Source of the DNA: Hirsutella rhossiliensis
Taxonomy: Eukaryota; Ascomycota; Sordariomycetes; Hypocreales; Ophiocordycipitaceae
Reading direction: 5' to 3'
Assembly: GCF_020360975.1 (NCBI RefSeq)
Contig: NW_025408677.1
Location: forward strand, 310,001 to 374,000
Length of the DNA stretch: 64,000 nucleotides
The notes below the pieces were generated by a model, which was not told the origin of the DNA, did no database searches, and saw only the letters and a list, made by a program, of their open reading frames with translations. This document shows positions 43,900 through 53,850 of this stretch, in pieces (position 1 is the first letter of the stretch; the number at the start of each line of letters is the position of its first letter). Position numbers and translations under genes: made by a program.

Positions 43900-44667
43900 C
43901 CTTTCCATGTATGGAAAACCACCCTGATCTGATAGTTCAAGAATCGAAGAGATGTCGACGAGGTTGAGGCGTTTGACGAAGTTTTTAAACTTCTGGCCTG
44001 GAAGCGGCTTGGTGAGACCGTCAGCAAGCATGAGAGCTGTTGGAGTGTATTTGATGTCATAATGCTTCCGTTGATAGGCTTGCCTAGCCCAGCAGGAATG
44101 AATATCAACATGCTTGAGTGCTGTACGGAGCCGTGGAATGTCTTGGGATACAAGACGGATTGTCTGAAGGTTATCACACTGAATCATTGGCTGGCCGTCG
44201 AGCTTCAATGAAAGCTGCATGAAGAGGCGCATGGTTGCAATTGTTTCCTTAACAGTGTGAGTGAGGGCGAGGAGCTCGGCTTCAGTGGATGACGTTGTGA
44301 CGGTATCCTGTTTGCCTGCTTTCCAGATGATTGGCCCGCCGAAAAGGGTGAGAATGCATCCTTGGGATGACTTTCTGGTTTGTTTGTCGTCCGCAAAGGC
44401 TGCATCAGACGCGATTTCGAAATCACTTGTGTAGTGGGTTTCGAGGGATGATGTTGGGGCGGATATGCCTGCGGGTGCGGGATCCGAAATTGAAATGGGC
44501 TCTATTGAGTCTGAGAACTCAATTGCGAGATACCTCGTGGCGTAGAGATACTCAATCAAATGGTCTACCGCCTTGGAATGGTGTTCCGAGGGGTTGAGGA
44601 GGAATTCTGACAGTTTTGAAGCTGCCTTAGCTATGTCCGGGCGAGTGATCACTGATGCGTAATTCAC
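43888..44667 (-). pseudogene. Copia B RNase H end
   Basis: A minus-strand frame of 259 residues with TRPDIAKAASKLSEFLLNP, SDAAFADDKQTRKSSQG, TVTTSSTEAELLAL and ADGLTKPLPGQKF, the copia RNase H signature. The last codons read into the MULE TIR, so the original end and the 3' LTR are gone. It joins the reverse transcriptase frame with a shift near 44667. Confidence 0.85.
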
Positions 44668-46231
44668 AGAGCCGACTTTGCCTTGGTAGAGCTGAATTTC
44701 GTCATCAGAAGCCTTGAGTGAGTTAGGCTGTAACTCATTTGTGGGGAAAGGGACGCCTTTGACTTCATCGAGCTGTCTGAGACCGTATTTCTGAACGATC
44801 TTCTCGATGTAGGAATCTTGGCAGAGCCATAGCTTCCTATTAGGCCTATCGCGAAGGACGCGAATTCCCAGGAACCATTGAGCTCTCCTTGGTCCGTCAT
44901 GGCGAACTTGGCTCGAAGGGCTGCTGCTAGCTGATCTGCTGCAGCTGTATTTGCTTTCCAGTAGAGGAAGACTATGTCATCAACGAAGAAGAAGACAGTG
45001 AGCCAGTCGTTCTGGAAGATACAAGGTTCGTCAGGGCATTGGGTTAGTCCGAGGTCTTCAAAGGCTGCTGTGAGATCTTTCTGCCAAAGAAGAGGGGACC
45101 TTCGTAACCCGTACAAAGCTCTGTTGAGTCTAAGTACCCATCCGATTCGCATGAAGCCGTCGGGGAACCGGACGAAGATGACTTCATCCTTATCAAGGAG
45201 GCTGTTTGTGAATGCGTTGACCGCGTCGAGTTGCCTAGTCTCGAGGTCAAATTTGGTTGTGATAGCCATCAGAATGCGAAAGGAGCGGCCTGCAAGGGTT
45301 GCTGCATAGGTGTCTTTGTCTCCTAGCAATTGCAAGTCTCCGCGGACGCAGATTCGGGCTTTGAATTTGATGAGGAACCCGTGCTTGTTGAACTTATATT
45401 TAAACACCCAGGTCAGGGGTATAACACGGCCTACGGCTTCGGCCTTTGGAATTGGTGTGAACGTTCTTCTCTGTTGGAGGGATCTCCATTCGACGTTTCC
45501 GGCTTCTTTGAACTGTGGTCCAAAGGGATGATTCTTGAGGTCTCTCCAGGTCTTGGGTTCAGGAGGAAGGGATCTTTGATGAAGCTTTTCTTCTCTGCCG
45601 AGAAAGAAGCTGCTGTGAAAGCGTCCTGTTGTGAGAGCTGAGAATGCTCCGTGCTTTCGAGGTTGTGGGGGTCTTTGTGACCTGCGAGGTTGCGGCGCTG
45701 CGGCTGCTGGCTGCCGACTTAGTGGTGTGAGTTGAAGAGAATCTGGTGGAGAATCTCTCGTGGGAGCAGGAGATGGATAGGGATTTTGATCCGTGTTCTC
45801 ATGATCAAATGGTTCATTGGTTTGAACCACGATGGTGTCATCGGGCTGAACTTCAGTAGCCGATTCAGGGGTCTGAGTGATATTTTCGCTGATTTCCTCG
45901 TAGTCAGATTCGTCTTCAATATGAGCTGGAAGTTGAACTTCTAGACGTGAATGCTCCTGATCAGATGGTTCTGATAGGTCCGGGTCGTAGAAAGAGTCCT
46001 CAGTGAATTTGACATCACGAACTCGTCTGATTTCATCTCGGGAAGGAATCCAAATGCGGAAGATGTTAGTAGAATCGTAGCCGACAAGGTAGCCGACTTC
46101 GGCGTGAGGAGAGGTCTTAAGATCCTTCTTCTGGGTGTTGTTTAGAGCCTGAACTGTCAAAGGATAGGCTTTACAACCATATGCTTTGAGGAAGGTGGTG
46201 TCTGGCTTGATGTGACCCTGAAGGTATCCTG
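44664..46231 (-). pseudogene. Copia B integrase end and reverse transcriptase
   Basis: After the pogo insertion the frame continues TGYLQGHIKPDTTFLKAYGC, then an acidic spacer, then reverse transcriptase: PLTWVFKYKFNKHGFLIKFK, TRQLDAVNAFTNS, RALYGLRRSPLLWQ and FFFVDDIVF at about 44975 (the catalytic VDD). The frame is open for more than 1.5 kb, with one shift near 44850. The enzyme copies element RNA in particles. Confidence 0.85.
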
Positions 46232-46233
46232 TA

Positions 46234-48085
46234 AGTCCCTGCACATAGAAATGGGCACCCCCCTGTTTTGGGCACCCCAAAAAAATCACGACCATTTTCA
46301 ACACCATTAATTCAATCCCTTCTCACTGCCCACCACCGTGCACTACGATACAATCGTCACCTATTTCTGAAACCTCAGCTTCGGTTTCATCAGATTCTTC
46401 ATTCTCAGCTGCGTTCACCTCCTCCTGCGCCCGTCGTATTGCCTCAATATTGGCGAACCTCGAATTCGGGCTCGTGACCACCCTCTTCCTTTTTTTCGGC
46501 TTGACGGCCGCCAATTGTGTTTCCAGTGCCTGAATCTGCAATTGAGCTTTTGCTAAAGGCCATCCTTCTCGTCAAACCCTTTCTGATCTTCCTGAACAGC
46601 AATCTCTTCGTGGGCACGTCGTCGTCTAGCTGGTTGAATTGAACTACCTGAACCTTCAGATCTTGCGAGCGCCTCGGGGTCGACCACGCAATCTGGGATG
46701 TGTCTGATTGCCAGTCACTGGTGGGTAAGTGGCTATTGAATGCATTGGCCACATTTTTCGCGTTCTTTTGCGTCTGTTGCTGTTCTCCAGCAGAAGAGGG
46801 CTCAAAAGTGGCTTCGCCATCGACACCGGCCACAAACCCGTCGCTTTCCAGCCACCCTTGATGTTTGACACAGTGAGCGCTTGCTCGCGTGCTTTCTGGT
46901 AGCAGGAAAGAAAGTTTTGCTTGCCGACTGGGCTTGAATCGGTCAGGAGGCTGAGAAATCCGACCTGTTTGCGGTAGTAGTGCTTAAGAGCGGAGAAGAC
47001 AGACAAATCGAGCGGTTGCAACACATGAGAGGTATGGGAGGTAAGAAAAGAAGGTGAATCTGATGCTGGTAGCATAGATACATGAAGTCAACCGTCTCGT
47101 GACTTCCGTGGCCGTCCAATACTAGCAGTCTTCGCTCCGAAGGGTCGGGTGGCTGGGTTCTTGGAATGAACACCTTTTCGAGCCACTCCACCGCAGTTTG
47201 GTCCGAAGTCCAGCCGTTCTTTGTCGCAGTGAATTGCCAGTCACTAAAAGTACTGAGATCTTCTGGGAACCACTGTTGCTGGACCGATTTGCCCTTGAAA
47301 ATGACGAGTGGAGGGAGGAAGGTGCCGGCAGCGGACACGCACTCGATGAACGACGTCCAGACCCGAGAACCAGGCGTCTTCTTTTGTACAGATCGTTTTT
47401 CAGCACTGCCAACGACCAGGCCATTCTCCCCAAGTCCTTCCATGATGCCTGCTTCATCCATGTTGTACCTGTTCTCCGGCTTAATAGCCAGAATCTCGGA
47501 AGGAAGAAATTGTTGAACCAAGGCCGAATTACCTCGGTAGAAGCGCCGTTGACACGCGCAGAGTCTCTGTGATGGCACTTCTGGGTCCGAACTGCAGGAT
47601 TTCGTCTTAAAAATGCTTGCATCCAGTGTTTTCCGAGCGGTGTGTGGTCTCCTTTGACGGCGAGCATGCGCTGCGCGAACTGCCTGATCTGCGAGTGAGT
47701 GGGAGGAAGGCCCAAGGCGTCCTGAATGAGAATCCATTCGGTAAGTTGCTTTTCCTGTGTCTGAGAAAGCCTCTGAAGAGCAGAAAATGCATCCTTTCTG
47801 CATTCGTGACCATGCATGCGATTGTAAAGAGTTGCCCTCGGGACGCCCCAATCGCGAGCAGCCTTCTTGGCGGATCCGCCATTGGCGATTGCCTCAAGGG
47901 CGCTGTGAATGTCAGACTCTGTATATTTCATCAGTAGTGGCTTGAAGACACATGCGTCAATTTTTTAGCAGATTGGATGCGTTTCCGCGGTGAAATTTGC
48001 TGTTGAAGTTGACGCAGCCGTTTAGGTTGGGCACCCATCTTGGGTGCCCAAAACAGGGGGGTGCCCATTTCTATGTGCAGGGACT
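46234..48085 (-). mobile_element. Pogo/Fot1-like transposon 2, inside copia B
   Basis: TIRs begin AGTCCCTGCACATAGAAATG and run about 42 bp, containing GGGCACCC in both orientations (small hairpins). TA flanks both ends (46232-46233, 48086-48087). Length 1852 bp. The copia B reading frame is continuous when it is removed, which fixes the order of events. Confidence 0.92.
46323..47931 (-). pseudogene. Pogo-like transposase 2
   Basis: Start ATG 47931. The helix-turn-helix reads SAKKAARDWGVPRATLYNRM, followed by a CENP-B-like domain (GLPPTHSQIRQFAQRML, then HWMQAFLRRNP). The DDE core has NRYNMDEAGIMEG (about 47460), LLVLDGHGSHETVDF (about 47110) and HTSHVLQPLDLSVFSALK (about 47020). The C-terminal part is short, with a Glu-rich end at 46323 and no long coiled coil, unlike elements 1 and 3. 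Frame changes at about 47480, 47050 and 46800 interrupt it. Confidence 0.82.
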
Positions 48086-48087
48086 TA

Positions 48088-49055
48088 TCCTTCTTTTCGT
48101 CAAGGAGCCATTGATGAAGCTTCTCGAACGGGGTTTTCCAGTCAGAGGATTGCTGGGGCGATCTGTTGTGAAGGAAGGCTGCGGCGTTCCAAGTTTCTGG
48201 CCACAAATCATGGGGAAGATTCGCTCCTATTTGCATAGTGCGAGACTTGGTGGATATTACCCCCCCAGATCGTTCAGCTGATCCATTCTGTGCGGGTGTG
48301 TAGGGAGCAGAAGGCTCATCCTTGATGCCTTCGTGTGTGATCCATTCATCGTAGGCTGTCTGTAGCCCAGGATCGTTGTCCCTGTGGACGATGCAGACTT
48401 GTAGCTTCCATTGACGAAAAATGAAGGCGGCGAATGCTTTGAGAGCACCCATGAGAGACTCTTGCGTGGTGTCGTTGAGAGGATAGACGAAAATCATGCC
48501 TGTAAAATCGTCTGTGACCAAAAGGGCGGCTCTCTTCCCGTTGAAGGAAGGGTGATGACTGAAGATATCTATGTAGATTCTCCAGAAGGGTCGCGGCGCC
48601 TTCGTCTGTGGTTTCCGTCTCGAAACAAGCCGTTTTGCTTTGCCTAGGGAGCAAGCTTCGCAGTCAAATTGCAATGGGCCTTTGATCTTGCATCCGAGAG
48701 TGTTTTCAACAGCGTGTTGAAGTGCATCAGCGTTCAAGTGGCCTAGTCGCTTGTGCCAAAGGCTGGCTTCTGCTGACTGCAATGTGCGCGGGCTTGAAGA
48801 GGCTGCAAATGATGATTTTGGGAGTTCATTGTACTCAAGAACGGGCTGACGATGCACACGCTTTGTGATGCATATGATTGTACCGTCATCTTGCTTGAAT
48901 ACCTTTCCTGAAGCAGGATCCCAATTGTATCCCTTTGAATGAAGAGGTCGAGCGAGGCAACGTTGGTATGGAAGTTCGGGATGTATGCCACGTTGTTGAG
49001 CTGAAATAGCCCACCTGTGATACGTAGCATTACAGTGCCGTAACCAAGAATACAT
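48088..49055 (-). pseudogene. Copia B pre-integrase domain and integrase
   Basis: GAG-pre-integrase segment SLWHKRLGHLNADALQHAV with the zinc-binding CEACSLGKAKR (about 48740-48640). The integrase core has IYIDIF, VHRDNDPGLQTAYDEW and, about 35 residues later, GSAERSGG, the D-D-E triad. Shifted one base from the Gag-protease frame near 48960. It inserts element cDNA into chromosomes. Confidence 0.85.
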
Positions 49056-50368
49056 AGCTGTGAGTCGCCTGCGAAAAGTTCTTCTGGTTGATCAAGGGGA
49101 ACGTAGTTGGAAAACCGGGATTCGTTATTGCAGATGTGCGTATCGGATCCGGAATCCAGGATAAATGAGTCTCGAAGAGGATATGGAGCCTTTAAAGTTG
49201 AAAAGCTCGTGCAATGAGTGAGTGGAGTAGGGAATGAATCCGGCGTAGGGGCAGGCTCGTGATCAGATGCTTCTTCCATCGGAAGTCCTGCAAATGCTGC
49301 ACCTTTGAGGGGTTCTTCCTTCTTGTCCGACTCCAGGAGAGTGCCAGTGCGGTCCAAGATGGTATCAACTTTGCGTTTCAAATCAATGTTGGACTCAAGC
49401 TTATCTCTGATCTTCTTGAGGGCGGGTTCATGAGGGACCCATCCTTCTGGTCTGATCGTTTTGTCGAGGTAGAAACATTTATTGATTGAGTGAAATTTGT
49501 TACCACAAACGCAACGGTTTTCCTTCTTCTCATCGTCTGAAGTAGGCTTCTGCTTCCCATCTTTGTCACGGCCTTGGAAGCCAACTGGAAATGCTCCGCC
49601 TTTATCATTGTTGCCCTTGGAACCGGCATTCTTAATGCGGTGGGCGCGTTCGAAGATCTCAGAGATTTTAATGCCGTCTGGGAAGTGGTCCTTCCAGTCG
49701 GGTTTTCCGGTGACAGCTTCATCCTCCATTTTGTTGATCCAGTAGTCAGTGAATGGTTCGTTGATGGATGAGACTGCCTGAAGAAAGTCTTGAGTAGGGC
49801 GGAGACCCTGTGTGTCAGGGAGCCCTAGTTTCTTAGCTTCGGTGAGGGTCTTCTGCCACTTCGTGACCCAGGTCTCAATCTCGGACCTGTCAGGAGCTCG
49901 AAGAACGGCTCGGTAACGTTCCAAGACTTCTCTCTCAAGGGCCCAGTCAGTCGGTGCGACTCTGGCTTGGAGGAGAGATAGTTGCTTGGCAACGTCATGT
50001 TCGTCAGCAATTGTGCTGTAGTAATTGCCGATATGCTTGACGATGTGTTCTTGAAGGCTGGCGAGGGCCTTCGTGTTGTCCCGATAGGTTTGGAGCCTAG
50101 ATCGGTATGATGTGTGAAGATATTCCAATCGACGGAATTCTTCTGAGGTTAGAGCACCAAGATCAGATGCTTGGGCGTTCACCTGGATGTGTGTAGGCTC
50201 TGATGGCCTTACAATGGTTGATTTGTCGTCATTCGCAGGGTCCACAAACTCCCAGATGTTATGAGATGTGGCGAATTTCTGGATGACGGAAATCCATTGT
50301 TTCCAGTCACAAGGTCCGTTGAGAATGATGACCTTGGAAGAGCTCTCGTGATCAGATGATTGAGCCAT
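48960..50368 (-). CDS. gag: Copia B Gag-protease
   Basis: Start ATG 50368 (MAQSSDHESSSKVIILNGPC), preferred to the upstream non-ATG extension. About 470 residues are open. The capsid region reads CDWKQWISVIQKFATSHNIW, the zinc knuckle CVCGNKFHSINKCFYL (about 49500), and the protease active site FILDSGSDTHICNNE (about 49150) has the expected DSG. The frame shifts near 48960 into integrase. Confidence 0.85.
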
Positions 50369-50436
50369 CTTGTCGTCGCGTGATGATGCGAAGTGGAAGC
50401 GATACCGTGAAAATAATATAATCACCCAGTTGTGCA

Positions 50437-50451
50437 AACCGGGCTCATAAC
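50437..50451 (-). promoter_or_regulatory. Copia B primer-binding site (half-tRNA-iMet)
   Basis: The minus strand reads GTTATGAGCCCGGTT directly after the LTR end. It is the same initiator tRNA-Met anticodon-arm complement as in copia A and C, although the Gag sequence is clearly different. Confidence 0.65.
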
Positions 50452-50734
50452 TATTGCATTACGAGATGGGCAGCAAGCATTAATCTTGAGTGGAATAAAG
50501 CTCTTGATTCTTCTATCTAGAGAGGGAGTGTAAATGATCTTATATAGCTAGAAGAACAGTGGAAGTGAATGAATAACCCAGCTGTTGGGTTGTGGCTGTG
50601 AAAAGCGTAGGCAAAAGGAAGGTTAATTGCCTGCATTAGCCTAGGTTGACTGGAAGACAAAATGAGTCTTGGCTGAGTATACGGCCGAATATGCCTCGGC
50701 TGAGGGAATGGTGAATAAGCCTTGCAAAAGAAAG
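50452..50734 (-). repeat. Copia B 5' LTR, proximal part
   Basis: 283 bp; the remaining 47 bp lie at 55964-56010 on the far side of the right composite element. On the minus strand the LTR would run from TGTTGCACTG to GTAATGCAATA, about 330 bp. Confidence 0.7.
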
Positions 50735-50798
50735 GGGAGCCAATAGGCTCACGGTACCCGCGAATCTAATATTTCGCGGGCACCGCGAAAATGACTAA
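50735..50798. repeat. MULE left TIR, right copy
   Basis: GGGAGCCAATAGGCTCACGG... about 64 bp, matching the inverse at 43836-43899 and, with a few differences, 53710-53775. Confidence 0.85.
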
Positions 50799-50916
50799 TC
50801 ACAGTCCGTTGTCTGCGTAAAGCCATGATGCGGGTAGTCTGTCGGCACTGTGCTCGTCGTATGTGTGAGTCTACTGTCTACTAGAACTAAAGAGCTGCTA
50901 ATATCAGTAGAGCCAA

Positions 50917-53600
50917 CTACGGCTCGACGAAAATACAATCATCTGCCTCAACATGTGCAGAATACAGCGTTTCCTGCTCTCGGCTGTCCTTTTCTACCTG
51001 TCGCCAAATGTCGGCCACGCCCTTCCGTGTGTTGGCTAACGGATTGTCTCCCATCTCCTTCATGATCTGGGCTTCAACACGCTGATCTTCTGCATGGCTC
51101 CAGTCAAGGTATGCCATCATTTCTTCTTTCGTCCATGCTCTCAACCCCGTTGTAGTGGCGCAATGCCTGGACATTTGTTTGTAGTCCATACACCATTCAT
51201 AGCTTTGCTTGTCATACCTAGCTGGAAGCCTCATTGCCTTGCGGTATTGTTGGTTTGTCTTGATGCTGCCGGCCGGCTGCGCTGCATACCATGCGCTTCT
51301 TGCAGCGGTATAACTTTTGTGTATAGCTTCTGGTGAATCATATTTCGGCGGCGGTGGGGCTGGCAAGTCAGGTGAGATAGGTGGTGGCGATACCAGCAGC
51401 TCAGTGGCATCGCGGGGCGGACCCGGTACGGGCCCGGAATCTTGGTCACCGGGAAAGGTCGTGGCAACTGAACCTATTTCGGCGTGAAAGGACTGACCCG
51501 ACTGGGCAGGAGGATGGTCTGGAGCTGTAGTGGGCAGAATTGTAAGGGTTCCTGCGACACTCCCCAAATCCGTCGCCAGGGACGCATCAGTTGGCGGCTC
51601 AGTTGCAAGCTCTGGCTCCTGTGCGTCCAAAGCGGCTTGCACGTACTGGGATGACGGTACGATCTCCGATGGTGACACCGATCGTGAATGCATCGACGAC
51701 GTAGTCTCTTGAAGCAGCTCTCAAAGCGCAGCGGGCAGGCTTTCGCGGTCATCCTATGACCAACCGTATGGCACCTGCTGCATGTGGGTGGCGCTTTACG
51801 AGCCTCCTCGATACTCTCAAATGCACTGGGTTCTCTCCGAGTGCTCTGCTTGGGAATAGCCGAACTTGCTAAGGTCGACTCGATTCGCTGGCGCGGCTCT
51901 AGCAGCGGCCGGGGTTCCATCCCGCTGCAGGTGCCAGTGCGTATGGAAGTGCTCAAGTAAGAGTACTTGTCCTTGCTCTTGCAAAGATTTTAGAGTGTGA
52001 AGGCAAGGCAGCCCGTGGGACTTGGTGAAAGCCCCCGTGCAAGTTGGCGGTGGGGGAGGATCTCTCCTACCAAGCATCTTCCGCTGCTCCTCCACCTTTC
52101 TCAGCGCTTCATGGGAGACCCAACCGCGCACTGAAGCGTATAAGGGCCCAGAGAGCTCAATTGGGACCCGAATCTGCTGTCGGGCTTGATTCGATCTCAA
52201 GTCTGACAGTTGATTGAGTAACGCGTGCTTCATCGCCCTCCAAGCCTCGAAAAGATTTAGCGTGGACTTTTTGAGATGGGCCTTCAACAATGCATGTATG
52301 CCCTCCACGCGCGACGTGACTGTATTTCCAAAATGAGCATGTTGATCAACCCAAGCCTTAACAAGCTTTTCCTTATACCCTTCAAGCCAGAAAGTTTTGA
52401 TGTATCCAACTTGTTTGAGGTGGTTGGGTAGGTACTTCTTCTCGAATTGCGTAGCTCGGTCCTTGAATGCTTCTTCGTTTGGTGCAGCCATGATCGAGTG
52501 CCAGAATTGGTAGAACTCAGACCAGCCGTTGCTCTCTGACGTATCAATTGTCTCTGCGTTTGTGGACTCCGGTTGGTCCTGGCGGACGAAGGCTGGCCGG
52601 CAATAGCGGAGGACGGCCTTGTTGGCATGCCACAGACAGAGTAGTGAGCAAGAAGTGGGAAAGGAAATGGCAACGGCGTTCATACAGGCGATGCAGCGGT
52701 CTGTTAGGACGACAGAGGGTAAGCGGGCGCTATGGTGTTCGTACAGTGACCTCAGGCGATCCAACGCCCACACGAAGTCAGCTTCGGTCTCCCCACCAAG
52801 GAATGCAAATGCTATGCAAAATGATCGCTGACAAGCATCTACTCCTATCATGTCGAGGAGCGGCATGCCGTGTTTGTTCGTCTTGTACGTGCAATCTAGC
52901 AACAAGACATCTGGGTATGCCTGGAGATACGTCAAGGACTCTGGATGAGCGAACAGGACTGCGGTCACTCGGCCGTCTTGGCCGAATTGGATCCGACTCC
53001 AAAACCCCTCCTGGTCGAGCTGACTGGCCAAAGCGTGAATTGAACTTTGCCCTTCGCATACATCTCTCTTGGTAGCTGCAATTCCATTGTAAATGTCTTG
53101 TTGTGTGGCAAGAGAATCGCAGTTCTGTCGTATATAGGTCCGAATATCTTTTGGGACAATGCCGGCATTAGAAAGGCGCGATAACTTTTCAATATCTTTC
53201 TCCGTCAACCTACGATGAGCAGGATGAGCAGAAGGGTGGCGACTGGGCGCGTGATTATGCAGGGAAAATCGTTTGTCTGGGCGGTGTCGCACAGCCCAAG
53301 ATTGCCTGTCGGCTGATTCTTTGGCCAAAATCGAAAACTCACAGCCCGTCCCTCGGGTTGTTGTCTTTCGCTGACGTTCTATCGACGGATTTGGGGGTCG
53401 ACAAGACCGGTCGCACGCGAAGGTCACTGTCTGTCTGCCACCCTTGGCTCTGGTGGACTTTCCCGTTGTGAAGGCATAGCCCGCGTCGCAGCCCAAGCGT
53501 TGATCGAAATGAGGAGGTCATCGCGAGAGTCGTAGTCAAGTTCCGGTGGAAGACAGTCTTCGGCAAACGGTGCAGTCGGCCCGAGAGAAGGCGGACCCAT
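50917..53600 (-). pseudogene. MULE transposase, right copy
   Basis: Minus-strand counterpart of 41037-43717 and nearly identical to it. Start ATG 53600. The frame from 53496 is open for 559 residues through the FAR1-like region, the MULE core (DVLLLDCTYKTNKHGMPLLD) and the SWIM finger to 51817. One-base differences from the left copy occur at about 53480, 51906, 51720 and 51560. At each place one copy keeps the frame the other loses, except near 51820, where both change frame. The C-terminal domain (51693-50917) is open. Confidence 0.87.
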
Positions 53601-53695
53601 TTTAACGGTCGCTACAGCATGTTTAAGCGGACGGGTGCTTTTGCTGAGGCGCGTTGTCGACCGTCAATAACACGCGCGGTCACCGGGCTCGCGTT

Positions 53696-53850
53696 CCCCT
53701 GCGACATCTGCTTAGTCATTGTCACGGTGCCCGCGAAATATTAGATTCGCGGGTACCGTGAGCCTATTGGCTCCCCCCCTGCGACATCTGCTTAGTCATT
53801 GTCACGGTGCCCGCGAAATATTAGATTCGCGGGTACCGTGAGCCTATTGG
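53696..53850. repeat. Tandemly doubled MULE end, right copy
   Basis: Unit 1, 53696-53775 (80 bp, CCCCTGCGACATCTGCTTAG...ATTGGCTCC). Unit 2, 53776-53850, is identical but stops at ATTGG, where the LINE begins. Confidence 0.88.

Larger units (their letters stand above)
43900..50734 (-). mobile_element. Copia B, 3'-truncated, with an internal pogo element
   Basis: Minus-strand Ty1/copia element: 5' LTR (50452-50734, continued at 55964-56010 beyond the right composite), primer-binding site, Gag-protease, integrase, reverse transcriptase and RNase H. Pogo-like element 2 sits between integrase and reverse transcriptase at a TA site; removing it restores the frame. The 3' LTR is missing where the left composite begins. 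Only a few frame shifts are present, so this is the best-kept copia coding region here. Confidence 0.88.
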
